A stretch of 64,000 bases of DNA from Paenibacillus sp. PAMC 26794. Its GTDB lineage: Bacteria; Bacillota; Bacilli; Paenibacillales; Paenibacillaceae. The number at the start of each line of letters is the position of its first letter. Positions within the stretch are counted from its first letter, which is position 1. A program made the translations under genes and the position numbers. Below, piece by piece: positions 31,205 through 39,500 of this stretch. The notes beneath the pieces are model-generated. The model worked only from the letters and a program-made list of their open reading frames with translations, had not been told where the DNA came from and did no database searches. The DNA lies in the NCBI RefSeq assembly GCF_000316035.1, contig NZ_ANHX01000007.1, positions 89,838 through 153,837 on the forward strand, given 5' to 3'.

Positions 31205-31558
31205 GTGAACTTGCATGTGGAAATGGAACACCATCGCGGGATTCTGATTGTACGATTATCCGGGGAGCTGGATCACCATACAGCTGACATGGTACGGATG
31301 CAAATGGATGAAGCCATCCAGCGGAGACAAAGCGAGCATCTCGTACTCAGCCTGAAAGATCTGCAATTTATGGACAGTTCAGGTCTGGGTGTCATTTTGG
31401 GAAGATACAAGCTCATTAAGAATAAAGGTGGCAAGATGGTGGTCTGTGACGTCAATTCGCCAGTGTACCGTTTGCTGGAAATGTCGGGTCTGTTCAAGAT
31501 TATGCCGATATACGAAAATGAGGGAACTGCTCTCTCAGGTCTGGAGGTCGTCTCATGA
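31205..31558 (+). CDS. spoIIAA: Anti-sigma-F factor antagonist SpoIIAA
   Basis: STAS-domain protein (117 aa). When unphosphorylated it releases sigma-F from SpoIIAB in the forespore. The phosphorylated serine is S58 in [11 protein letters not shown]. The GTG start follows GGGAGGAG. Its stop overlaps the spoIIAB start (ATGA). Confidence 0.96.
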   Translation: MNLHVEMEHHRGILIVRLSGELDHHTADMVRMQMDEAIQRRQSEHLVLSLKDLQFMDSSGLGVILGRYKLIKNKGGKMVVCDVNSPVYRLLEMSGLFKIMPIYENEGTALSGLEVVS

Positions 31559-32010
31559 ATGAAAGAACAGGGACAAATTTCATGAATCTGCAATTCGCGG
31601 CCAAGTCAGAGAATGAGTCGTTTGCACGGGTAACCGTTGCTGCGTTTATCTCCCAGCTTGATCCAACGATGGACGAGCTCAGTGACCTGAAAACGGTCAT
31701 TTCGGAAGCCGTGACCAACAGCATCATCCACGGATACAACAACAACTCCGAAGGTGTGGTGTCCATCCAGGCCGAGATTAGGGAAGACATGATCACGATT
31801 ATCGTGGAAGACCGCGGTGAAGGAATCGAAGATCTTGAACTGGCCAAGCAGCCGCTATATACGTCCAAACCCGAACTTGAGCGGTCGGGCATGGGCTTCA
31901 CCATTATGGAAAACTTTATGGATGAATTCGAAGTCAGCAGTGAGCCCGGCAGAGGCACCTCCATCAAGATGAAAAAAAGGATTGAATCCAAGAAAGCATT
32001 GTATAATTAG
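31555..32010 (+). CDS. spoIIAB: Anti-sigma-F factor and kinase SpoIIAB
   Basis: GHKL-fold serine kinase (151 aa) that binds sigma-F and phosphorylates SpoIIAA. ATP-binding boxes are [13 protein letters not shown] (N box), [10 protein letters not shown] (G1) and [12 protein letters not shown] (G2). Translation is coupled to spoIIAA by a four-base overlap. Confidence 0.96.
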   Translation: MNERTGTNFMNLQFAAKSENESFARVTVAAFISQLDPTMDELSDLKTVISEAVTNSIIHGYNNNSEGVVSIQAEIREDMITIIVEDRGEGIEDLELAKQPLYTSKPELERSGMGFTIMENFMDEFEVSSEPGRGTSIKMKKRIESKKALYN

Positions 32011-32024
32011 GGGTTGGTGTTCTT

Positions 32025-32780
32025 ATGGATGCTGAAGTGAAACGATCTTCACAGACCTATTTGGACGATGCCGAGGTCAAGCGGCTGATTGCGCTCAGTC
32101 AGTCGGGTGACCATGTCTCACGGGATACGCTGGTGAACTGCAACATCAGACTCGTCTGGTCCGTCGTACAGCGTTTTATGAACAGGGGATATGATCCGGA
32201 AGATCTGTTCCAGATTGGTTGTATCGGTCTGCTCAAGTCAGTAGACAAATTCGATCTCAGTTATGACGTGAAGTTCTCAACCTACGCGGTACCGATGATC
32301 ATTGGAGAAATCCAGCGATTCCTGCGGGATGACGGTACCCTGAAGGTCAGTCGTTCACTGAAAGAGATGGCGAATAAAGTCCGCAAAAAAAGGGACGAAC
32401 TGTCCAAACATCTGGATCGTTTACCAACGATTAAGGAAGTTGCCGCAGAGCTGGGGGTAACCCCGGAGGAAGTCGTATTTGCCCAGGAAGCGAACAAACC
32501 ACCGACCTCCATCCATGAGACGGTATTTGAGAATGACGGTGATCCCATTACGTTAATGGATCAGATTGCCGACGAGTCTCAGGAACGTTGGTTTGACAAG
32601 CTGGCCCTGAACGAAGCCATCGGTGGTCTCAGCGAGCGGGAGCGGTTAATCGTTTATCTTAGGTATTACCGGGATCAGACCCAGTCCGAGGTTGCCAGCA
32701 GGCTGGGAATATCTCAGGTACAGGTATCACGTCTGGAGAAAAAAATACTGCAATCCATCCGCGACCAGATCGCGCAGTGA
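32025..32780 (+). CDS. sigF: RNA polymerase sigma-F factor
   Basis: First forespore-specific sigma factor (251 aa). Region 2 reads GYDPEDLFQIGCIGLLKSV and FSTYAVPMIIGEIQRFLRDD. Region 3 follows, and region 4 ends with SEVASRLGISQVQVSRLEKK. It lies 14 bases after spoIIAB. It is normally followed by spoVA, but here a foreign insertion intervenes. Confidence 0.97.
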   Translation: MDAEVKRSSQTYLDDAEVKRLIALSQSGDHVSRDTLVNCNIRLVWSVVQRFMNRGYDPEDLFQIGCIGLLKSVDKFDLSYDVKFSTYAVPMIIGEIQRFLRDDGTLKVSRSLKEMANKVRKKRDELSKHLDRLPTIKEVAAELGVTPEEVVFAQEANKPPTSIHETVFENDGDPITLMDQIADESQERWFDKLALNEAIGGLSERERLIVYLRYYRDQTQSEVASRLGISQVQVSRLEKKILQSIRDQIAQ

Positions 32781-32835
32781 TTTCATGGGTTGCACCAACA
32801 ATATTGGCGCATATACACCAATATACGACAACTAA

Positions 32836-32880
32836 CAACCTTCTATCGCGCATTATGGCGAGGGAGGTTATTTGTTGTTT
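32836..32880 (+). terminator. Probable terminator of the spoIIA operon
   Basis: AACCTTC (32837 on) pairs with GGAGGTT, with inner CGC/GCG, followed by a T-rich stretch (TTTGTTGTTT). Confidence 0.6.
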
Positions 32881-32942
32881 AGGTCATGTAGTTGAAGTAT
32901 TTTCAAGGAAAATAAAAGTTTTAATGATGGCTCAAAACCATA

Positions 32943-33047
32943 ATTAGTGGTTGACTATGAGCTGATTTTTCATCGAATCTTTGAAAGGCCGTTACTACCA
33001 GTCTAGTAATCTAGAACATTGATCTATCTTCAGTGTCAACCACTAAT
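32943..33047. repeat. 105-bp element with perfect 13-bp terminal inverted repeats
   Basis: ATTAGTGGTTGAC (32943-32955) and GTCAACCACTAAT (33035-33047) are exact reverse complements. The interior has no coding potential, and no target-site duplication is visible. It may be a MITE or a remnant of an insertion element, next to the IS30-like relic. Confidence 0.5.
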
Positions 33048-33124
33048 CTTTTAGAAGAGCTTAATGATAACTTATATTTTAACAGTTAAGGAATATTTAT
33101 GAGTATATAAATTGTCAAATTCAA

Positions 33125-34030
33125 GTGTTACAGTTCATTTGTGAAAGATTCGTCAGAGGATATCCGGTTCAAGTCTATTCGTGGTCTTGATAAATTAAAT
33201 AGGGTGAATGGGCGAGATTTCATCCTGTACTTGAGTGGGAACCCGTATCCTTGGTTGAAATTCTGGTAGTAACCCGTTCCCATTTTGCTCAAACCGCGTT
33301 GCAAGGTAGAATGCGATCGGCAAAATAGACTTACAGACGATGGGGGTGTCTGCGTTTGTATAACCAGAAAACTCCTTTCCTCTGTCAGCCCTAGCTGTAA
33401 GTAAGGTGTCTTTAAATTAATGTGAAATGGCTGTATGAGTACAATTTCTATGGATAATGGGGTGCGATCTGGCATGATAATGGCATGTATGGACGGGGCT
33501 TTTGTTCAAAGCATCTTTTACTTTTCGATGACCAGACACGACGGTATCTAGTTCCCAGTGTTTCACGAGAACAAACTTCTTTCGCAATTTGAAATCGTTT
33601 GGCCGATAGTCAATTACTAGGTGTATCTGCGGATTTTTGACGTTTACCTTTTTTGCTGGAACACCTGTAATATGTACTCAGCGAACCGTCATTGTAGATC
33701 CGATGTAGATGGTCTATTTTGAAAGAGATCGTGGCAGGCTATAAGCTCGGAAGCGTTCGCTAATTTGTTCAGTGGACCTCGTCACCTAAAGCTTCTCTCA
33801 AAATGAGCAACCAACATACCGGACGATTTTCCAAGTGAGACGGAGGCTTTACGACATTCCTAATAAGCGCTCTAGACTTGTTCTATCTGATAGGATTGTG
33901 TCCCAGCAATTCACGACAAATAGTTGATGGTTACCTTTCTAGTTCTTTTGCAATAGGGCGTGAACGTTGACATGCTGATAGAGGAATTCTAGCCTACTAC
34001 GTTCAATTATGCTAAAATATGTGTACCCAT
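33125..34030 (-). pseudogene. Decayed IS30-family transposase
   Basis: Read on the minus strand from about 34030, successive pieces in shifting frames match an IS30 transposase in order: IERSRLEFLYQH, then TEQISERFRAYSLPR (HTH region), QKSADTP, KHWELDTVVSG (first catalytic Asp), MPDRTPLSIEI, ADRGKEFSGYTNADTP (second Asp), NGNGLLPEFQP, SRPRIDLN and SSDESFTNEL at the end. Several stops and frameshifts separate them, so no product is made. No clear terminal inverted repeats remain. The 1.4-kb region from 32881 to 34225 has no intact gene. Confidence 0.75.
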
Positions 34031-34225
34031 GCTGGATTCCCCTTGTATGAATGAGATATGTGAGCACTTTCATTCTACATGAGTCAGACAATGGGCTCTT
34101 TTTATTTATTTCCAGTAGATGTCGAGCTTCATATTATAATCTGTCCTGTGAAAAAAATTCTTAATCTTGAAATTTCGGCAAAGCATTAATCGTAAGAGAT
34201 ATAAAAAAACTGATGGGAGATATTT

Positions 34226-35776
34226 ATGATTAACAATTGGATGCTTAGCAGACCTAATCGCAAACTAATTCCGATTATTGATACACTTTCTGTATTTTCT
34301 CTTCTGACACTAGGGGAATCTTGGACTTCGGATGTTCAAAGACAGCTAAACTTTGAACTGGAACTGGAGAGAGCTGGACTTAAGCGATCTGGATCACGTA
34401 GGGATCAAAGAGCAGGTGGAGCTCGTACCTATGAAAGTTGGTTGAATTCTCTCGGTTTAATTTACAAAGAAAATGGCTCTGGGATCCTACGTCTAACAAT
34501 GTCTGGAGAGGCACTACTGGATGGTGAACCGCCAGTTCCCATTATGACGAATCAATTGCTGAAGTATCAATATCCATCTCCTTACTCTACACGACAACGA
34601 GTGAATGTCCATGCTAGGTTTAAGATTAGACCGTTTCGCTTCATACTAAAATTGTTATTAGACTCAAGGATTGGAACATTATCTAAACAAGAACTTGCAA
34701 GAGTGGTAATTACAGAAGCAGAGAATGAGTCAGATAAATGCTATGAGTATATTGTATCTAAAGTATTGGCTTTCAGGAACCATGGCAATGCAATTTTACC
34801 ATCAGAATTTGCAAACATGTATCCGAGCAGTACAACAGGGGTTCAAACATTGGAACAAACCTTGAAGCGACTCGAAGATAATGCAAATACCTTGATCAAT
34901 TATCTCGATTACACACAGCTTATAGTACGAGATACTCCAAGTTCGCCAATATATATTCCTGAAGATCAATTGCCTAGTGTTGTTACTCTTCTTAGTGAAG
35001 ATAGAGGGCTAATAAAGGATCATGAGAATGAAGAGGTTTTCCAAAGAAGATTTGGTCTTCCACCTGGGAAAATGAGGGATAATCGTTCATTTGGAAGTCA
35101 ATCATTTAATACTGCAATGTACGTTCAAAGGCTAGTAAGGAATCAGATGTTGTATATCGCAGGTACAAGGCCTGTTTCAGCTATTACTCCAGACATTATC
35201 CGTGAAATATCACTAGCAACGGGACTTACAGTGAGTGCTGTTGAGAGTGGATTATCAGGCTGGTCAGCAGACACACTTGGAATTTTTGAGGCTAGCTATG
35301 TTGATATGGCCTTCAGTAGTAGAGAAAAAGCGCTTGATTTCGAGCTTGCAACCGTAGATTTGTTTAAGCAACTTGGATTTTCAACACGGCACGTTGGAGC
35401 GTCACCAAGACATCCGGATGTCTTGATAGAGTCACCCCTTTGTTATTCTGGTATAATAGATAACAAAGCTTATTCAGCTTATTCCATATCGAATGATCAT
35501 CGTAATCGTATGGAACAAAACTATATACCAACCTATCAAAGTTCTCATGGTGATTTAGCTTTCTTTATGTATATAGCAGGAGGATTTATTAATACAATTG
35601 ATAATCAAATTGCTAGAATTGCCATGACAAGTGGAGTTGCAGGAAGTGCTATTAAAGCCTCGGATATGATTAAGATTCTCCAAAAGCATCAGAATAGTGT
35701 CATTGACCACAATCTCCTGAAGGCTTTATTTAGAGCCAACAGACGTATCACAATACAGGATATTCATTCTCTGTAA
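34226..35776 (+). CDS. FokI/AlwI-like type II restriction endonuclease (putative)
   Basis: A 516-aa protein. The C-terminal part (about residues 370-500) resembles the FokI cleavage domain, with a PD-(D/E)xK site. PDVLIE supplies Asp398, and IIDNKAYSAYSIS supplies Asp412 and Lys414 (the family's PD...VDTKAYSGGY). The following AFFMYIAGGF matches the FokI strand before its last helices. The N-terminal 350 residues would recognise DNA; they look most like the AlwI family but without clear motifs. ATG follows GGGAGA by about eight bases. Base composition is more AT-rich than in flanking genes, as expected for transfer. It pairs with the methyltransferase at 35897. Confidence 0.7.
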   Translation: MINNWMLSRPNRKLIPIIDTLSVFSLLTLGESWTSDVQRQLNFELELERAGLKRSGSRRDQRAGGARTYESWLNSLGLIYKENGSGILRLTMSGEALLDGEPPVPIMTNQLLKYQYPSPYSTRQRVNVHARFKIRPFRFILKLLLDSRIGTLSKQELARVVITEAENESDKCYEYIVSKVLAFRNHGNAILPSEFANMYPSSTTGVQTLEQTLKRLEDNANTLINYLDYTQLIVRDTPSSPIYIPEDQLPSVVTLLSEDRGLIKDHENEEVFQRRFGLPPGKMRDNRSFGSQSFNTAMYVQRLVRNQMLYIAGTRPVSAITPDIIREISLATGLTVSAVESGLSGWSADTLGIFEASYVDMAFSSREKALDFELATVDLFKQLGFSTRHVGASPRHPDVLIESPLCYSGIIDNKAYSAYSISNDHRNRMEQNYIPTYQSSHGDLAFFMYIAGGFINTIDNQIARIAMTSGVAGSAIKASDMIKILQKHQNSVIDHNLLKALFRANRRITIQDIHSL

Positions 35777-35896
35777 AACCAGCTTTTTTCAACAATCCAA
35801 GCATATCCAAATTTTGATGCTGCTTTTACGATAATTCTGTAGTAGAATAGAACTAATGTTCGTTTTTTTGTATTTTGTAAGAATGGAGTTGATATT

Positions 35897-37030
35897 ATGA
35901 TCTTCAATAAAGGAGAGTTGTTCAGCGGCCCGGGTGGGTTATCACTGGGGGCACAATCAGCTGAAGTAATTAGTCCAACAGGTGAGCTCTTCAGAGTGCA
36001 ACATAGATGGGCGAATGATTATGATCCTGCTGCGTGTGAGACATTCAGGCACAATATTTGTCCTGATAATCCCGAATCAGTTATTGAAGGGGATGTCAGA
36101 GCACTAGACATTGAATCCTTGCCGCCGATCGATGCTTTTTCGTTTGGCTTTCCTTGTAATGATTACAGTAATGTCGGAGAGAAGAAGGGATTTAATGGAG
36201 ATTTTGGACCATTGTACACTTATGGAGTTAAAGTGCTGAATATTCACAGACCGCTCTGGTTCATTGCTGAAAATGTTGGAGGTCTTGAAAGTGCGAACGA
36301 AGGCGAAGCCTTCATTAAGATACTATCTGACTTGGAGCAGGCTGGTTATAACATTACACCTCATTTATACAAGTTTCACGAATATGGCGTTCCCCAAGCA
36401 AGACAGAGAATTATAATTGTTGGCATCAGAAAAGATTTAGGGCTTCAATTTAGAGTGCCTAAACCTACACATGGACCTGGAAACTATAGAACTTCTAAAC
36501 ATGCTCTTGAAGATCCTCCAATCCCAGCCAATGCTACAAATCAAGAATATACTAATCATCAAAGTAAAGTCATTGAGATGCTAACGCATATTCCACCAGG
36601 AGAAAATGCTTGGTATGACGGATTACCTGAACATCTGAGATTGAACGTTAAGAAGACTAAAATTAGTCAAATTTACAAACGACTACATCCAGATAAACCT
36701 GCCTATACAGTAACAGGTAGCGGCGGTGGTGGGACACATATGTATCATTATGCAGTTCCAAGAGCTTTAACAAACAGAGAACGGGCTAGATTACAAACTT
36801 TCCCTGACAAGTATGAATTTTTAGGTGGGAAAGAAGCAGTTAGGAAACAGATCGGGATGGCTGTTCCGCCAATGGGCGCAAAAGTAATAGTTGAAGCTAT
36901 TTTGAAGACATTTGCTAGGGTTCCTTATAATTCTATAGAGGCGAAATGGACATTCGACAACACAAAAGAAGAGATAACCTTGGTAAAGAACAGAGTTAGG
37001 GAAGAATCAATAGGATATGTTGTAAAGTAA
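35897..37030 (+). CDS. C5-cytosine DNA methyltransferase
   Basis: m5C methyltransferase (377 aa) of a restriction-modification pair. Motif I is ELFSGPGGLSLGA (SAM binding). Motif IV is GFPCNDYSNVG, with the catalytic Cys and an unusual PCN in place of PCQ. Motif VI is AENVGG, motif VIII QARQRIIIVG and motif X IGMAVPP. The stretch between VIII and IX is the target-recognition region. The gene starts 120 bases after the nuclease gene, ATG with GGAG upstream. Codon use is AT-rich like its partner. Confidence 0.9.
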   Translation: MIFNKGELFSGPGGLSLGAQSAEVISPTGELFRVQHRWANDYDPAACETFRHNICPDNPESVIEGDVRALDIESLPPIDAFSFGFPCNDYSNVGEKKGFNGDFGPLYTYGVKVLNIHRPLWFIAENVGGLESANEGEAFIKILSDLEQAGYNITPHLYKFHEYGVPQARQRIIIVGIRKDLGLQFRVPKPTHGPGNYRTSKHALEDPPIPANATNQEYTNHQSKVIEMLTHIPPGENAWYDGLPEHLRLNVKKTKISQIYKRLHPDKPAYTVTGSGGGGTHMYHYAVPRALTNRERARLQTFPDKYEFLGGKEAVRKQIGMAVPPMGAKVIVEAILKTFARVPYNSIEAKWTFDNTKEEITLVKNRVREESIGYVVK

Positions 37031-37298
37031 TCAGGTGGGCGGGATTAATTCCGCCCTTTTGCTTTATGTTAAATGCACTGCACCTTCTCAATTTGATGTT
37101 CCCAAACCCTAAGGACAAAGAAACTAATCTTGATGTCACTAAATGTAACAGAGCACAGACTAATTTGTCATGTATGTAATACGACAAAATTCTAAATGCA
37201 TTTGGAGGAAAAACAAACTCCATGTCGAATTAAATTTATGGATACATTTAGGACTGAGATTTAATTTTTTTTTAGACACAAATATTGGAGGGAATTAT

Positions 37299-37673
37299 AT
37301 GCCAGTAGCAGGAGACCGATTTAAGGTGACATTAAAAGCAGCGCATCTTCGTTGGGGAACTCTTGGGAATTCAAGGAAGTCTAATAAAAGAAGTAAATAC
37401 GAAGCATATGTTCAAATCCCACTCTCACAGGCTAGAGTGTGCACTATTTCCACTGGTACCATATTTAACGGAACAACTAGTGATGGATTTTTTTCTACAC
37501 AAGTTAGAGCATCTGGTTCAGCTGGAGATAATTTAGAGTTTGCAAAGCAATTCCAAGGTAGTGGAAACTTAAAGTTATTTGGATATTGGTTCCAACATAT
37601 TAACGCGAAACCTGGTGACATAATTCAGGTTGATTTCATAACACCAAAAGACGTGTTATTCACAAAGCTGTAA
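37299..37673 (+). CDS. Small protein of the restriction islet, unknown function
   Basis: A 124-aa basic, strand-rich protein with no family I can name. Features are a Lys/Arg-rich N-terminus (KAAHLRWGTLGNSRKSNKRS), AYVQIPLSQAR and a C-terminal KLFGYWFQHINAKPGDIIQV. The spacing of these blocks loosely recalls B3-like pseudobarrel DNA-binding domains (EcoRII-N, BfiI-C), but this is only a guess. GGAGGG stands six bases before ATG 37299. It may be an accessory or specificity factor of the adjacent R-M pair. Confidence 0.5.
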   Translation: MPVAGDRFKVTLKAAHLRWGTLGNSRKSNKRSKYEAYVQIPLSQARVCTISTGTIFNGTTSDGFFSTQVRASGSAGDNLEFAKQFQGSGNLKLFGYWFQHINAKPGDIIQVDFITPKDVLFTKL

Positions 37674-38170
37674 TGTAGAATGATAACATATCTTATCATG
37701 TGACTGACTAAGAGTAGTCTTATCGTCGTCTGAAACCAAATGTTGTAGAAGATATTTTTTTTGCGGTTCACGATGAAGTATCCATACCTAGTGTTAATTG
37801 GGAGCAGTAAAACTGATTTCATTCAGATGTAGCACCTGCATCTAACGAAGAGTCGCCAAAATTCTACCTAATATCTGCATGAACTATATCCAGACATGCC
37901 GACATCTAATGATCTGGGTGTGTAGCAAGCAAAATAAATAGATTGGCTGAAGCAAGTCGAAATTATTAAAAAAGAAAAATCTTCATACGATATACAAGCG
38001 TTTGCGTCCAACGGGTTGACCTGGAAATACTAGGTCACCTGTTTTTTTTGTTTTTGATATGCATAGAAAATCACTTCATAATTCATGGAATTTTGCTTCA
38101 GCGAAGCCAAGACCCAACTTTTAATTCCCTTCCTGCCTACTCCTCCAGCATATTTATTTCAAACGTTTGG
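37674..38170. other. Non-coding tail of the islet
   Basis: No intact gene. A short open stretch ending around 38033 (IDWLKQVEIIKKEKSSYDIQ) has a stop directly upstream and no start, so it may be the tail of a lost gene. The only clear element is the terminator at 38014. Confidence 0.5.
38014..38050 (+). terminator. Intrinsic terminator at the right edge of the islet
   Basis: GGTTGACCT (38014-38022) pairs with AGGTCACC (38032-38039) with one bulge, followed by eight T. Confidence 0.75.
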
Positions 38171-38349
38171 AAACGGGAGGACAGTAGGTAGCGGAGGGAT
38201 GGAATCGGTCAAAAGGAGCGAAGCGTTCGCCTTTAGCACCGGATTTCCTCCTTGAAAAGGAGAGTTCAAGAAATCCGGGGATAACAGCGACCAATGACCG
38301 ATCCATCCCGCAGCGTCCCCACCACCTCACGATCTTTTCCAACCCGTTT
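38171..38349 (+). repeat. Structured intergenic element, copy B
   Basis: The inner stem is GGGATGGAATCGGTCA (38196-38211) with TGACCGATCCATCCC (38295-38309, one bulge). An outer AAACGGG/CCCGTTT pair closes it. It encloses a GCGAA-GCG-TTCGC hairpin, CCTTTAGCACC, a CCGGATTTC/GAAATCCGG helix capped by CTCC/GGAG, and GGGGATAACAGCGA. Core blocks are shared with copy A (23937-24049). It ends about 60 bases before spoVAA. Confidence 0.75.
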
Positions 38350-38410
38350 GTAATAAATTTGCACATTCTTCAAATACTAACCTAAATTACGCAGTAAAGG
38401 AGTGCTTTGG

Positions 38411-39067
38411 ATGTCCCAGACACCCACTCCAATGGTCTATATTCGTCTGCGCAGCCGTATTCGCATCCAGAGGGGCAGAGCAGTCAAGCTTGGAGACATT
38501 GCACATGTACTGACCTCTTCAGAAGACCAAGAGGGCAGGCTATTGGAGCTTGAACTGCTAAGCCCTGGACCAGAGGATGGCAATCTGATCCTCATTGATA
38601 TATTGCAGATTATTCCCCAAATTCGGCACATCTTGCCGGAGGTAAGTGTGGAACTGATAGGATCAGGCCATACGTTGGTTGAAGTCATTGCGGGAAATGG
38701 TCAACCTTCCAAGTCTCTGTTCATATTGGTTTGGCTGCTGCTGTTCTTCGGATCGGCCTTAACCATTATGAATTTTCATGCCGATGTGAACATGCAGGAA
38801 GTACAGATTCGTATTGTGGAGATGCTTACTGGGCATCGGGACGAACATCCCTATCTGTTCCAAGTGGCGTATTCCATTGGCATTGGATTCGGAATGGCAG
38901 TATTTTTTAATCATTTGTTCAAGAAAAAGTGGAATGAGGAACCTACCCCGCTGGAAGTAGAGATGTTCCTATACCAGCAAAATGTAGATAAATATGTGGT
39001 GATTGAAGAAAGTGAACGGATGCACGAGCAGGAACGCAGGGAGATGAATGCGGATGAGCGTTCTTAA
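38411..39067 (+). CDS. spoVAA: Stage V sporulation protein AA
   Basis: Forespore membrane protein (218 aa) of the SpoVA channel that loads dipicolinic acid into the spore. A soluble N-terminal domain (IYIRLRSRIRIQRG-like start, about residues 1-95) is followed by two membrane helices (about 100-117 and 155-172). ATG 38411 follows AAAGGAG by eight bases. An AATACTA at 38373 resembles a sigma-G -10, but no good -35 was found. Confidence 0.9.
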   Translation: MSQTPTPMVYIRLRSRIRIQRGRAVKLGDIAHVLTSSEDQEGRLLELELLSPGPEDGNLILIDILQIIPQIRHILPEVSVELIGSGHTLVEVIAGNGQPSKSLFILVWLLLFFGSALTIMNFHADVNMQEVQIRIVEMLTGHRDEHPYLFQVAYSIGIGFGMAVFFNHLFKKKWNEEPTPLEVEMFLYQQNVDKYVVIEESERMHEQERREMNADERS

Positions 39068-39476
39068 TGGAGCAATCAGCATTGTATTGGGTATTGCAGG
39101 GGGAATTGCCGTAGGGAGCGGCGTAATTGCGCTCATTCTGGTGCTCGATATGATTCCCAGGTTGGCTCAACTTACGCAATCGTATGACAAGACTCACTGG
39201 TACGAAGGGGCGCTAATAGGTGGTTCACTGCTCGGGACGGTGGCGGACTTCTGGCACTGGAAAATGCATGGGGTGCTGTTGCTCAGCCCGATTGTTGGTT
39301 TGTTCTGTGGCGTGTTCATCGGTCTGCTGGCCGCGGCGCTCACTGAGGTACTCAATGTACTGCCCGTATTAGCCAAACGATTGGGCATGAAACCTTATTT
39401 GTTTGGATTACTGCTCGCCATGATTTTGGGCAAAATGACAGGTTCCCTGTTTGATTTTTTTATATATCAGCGGTAA
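39054..39476 (+). CDS. spoVAB: Stage V sporulation protein AB
   Basis: Membrane protein (140 aa) with four predicted helices and a glycine-rich N-terminus (GAISIVLGIAGGIAVGSG). It is a SpoVA partner in dipicolinate transport. The start at 39054 lies inside the end of spoVAA, with AGGGAG ten bases upstream; ATG 39048 is too close to that site. Confidence 0.88.
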   Translation: MSVLNGAISIVLGIAGGIAVGSGVIALILVLDMIPRLAQLTQSYDKTHWYEGALIGGSLLGTVADFWHWKMHGVLLLSPIVGLFCGVFIGLLAAALTEVLNVLPVLAKRLGMKPYLFGLLLAMILGKMTGSLFDFFIYQR

Positions 39477-39500
39477 CTCGTGGCCATAGGAGGATGGAAG

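Noticed and set aside
33740..33770. GAAGCGTTCGC, resembling the core of the structured element
   Set aside because: It lies in the decayed IS30 transposase and lacks the other core block and the closing stem, so it is not a third copy.
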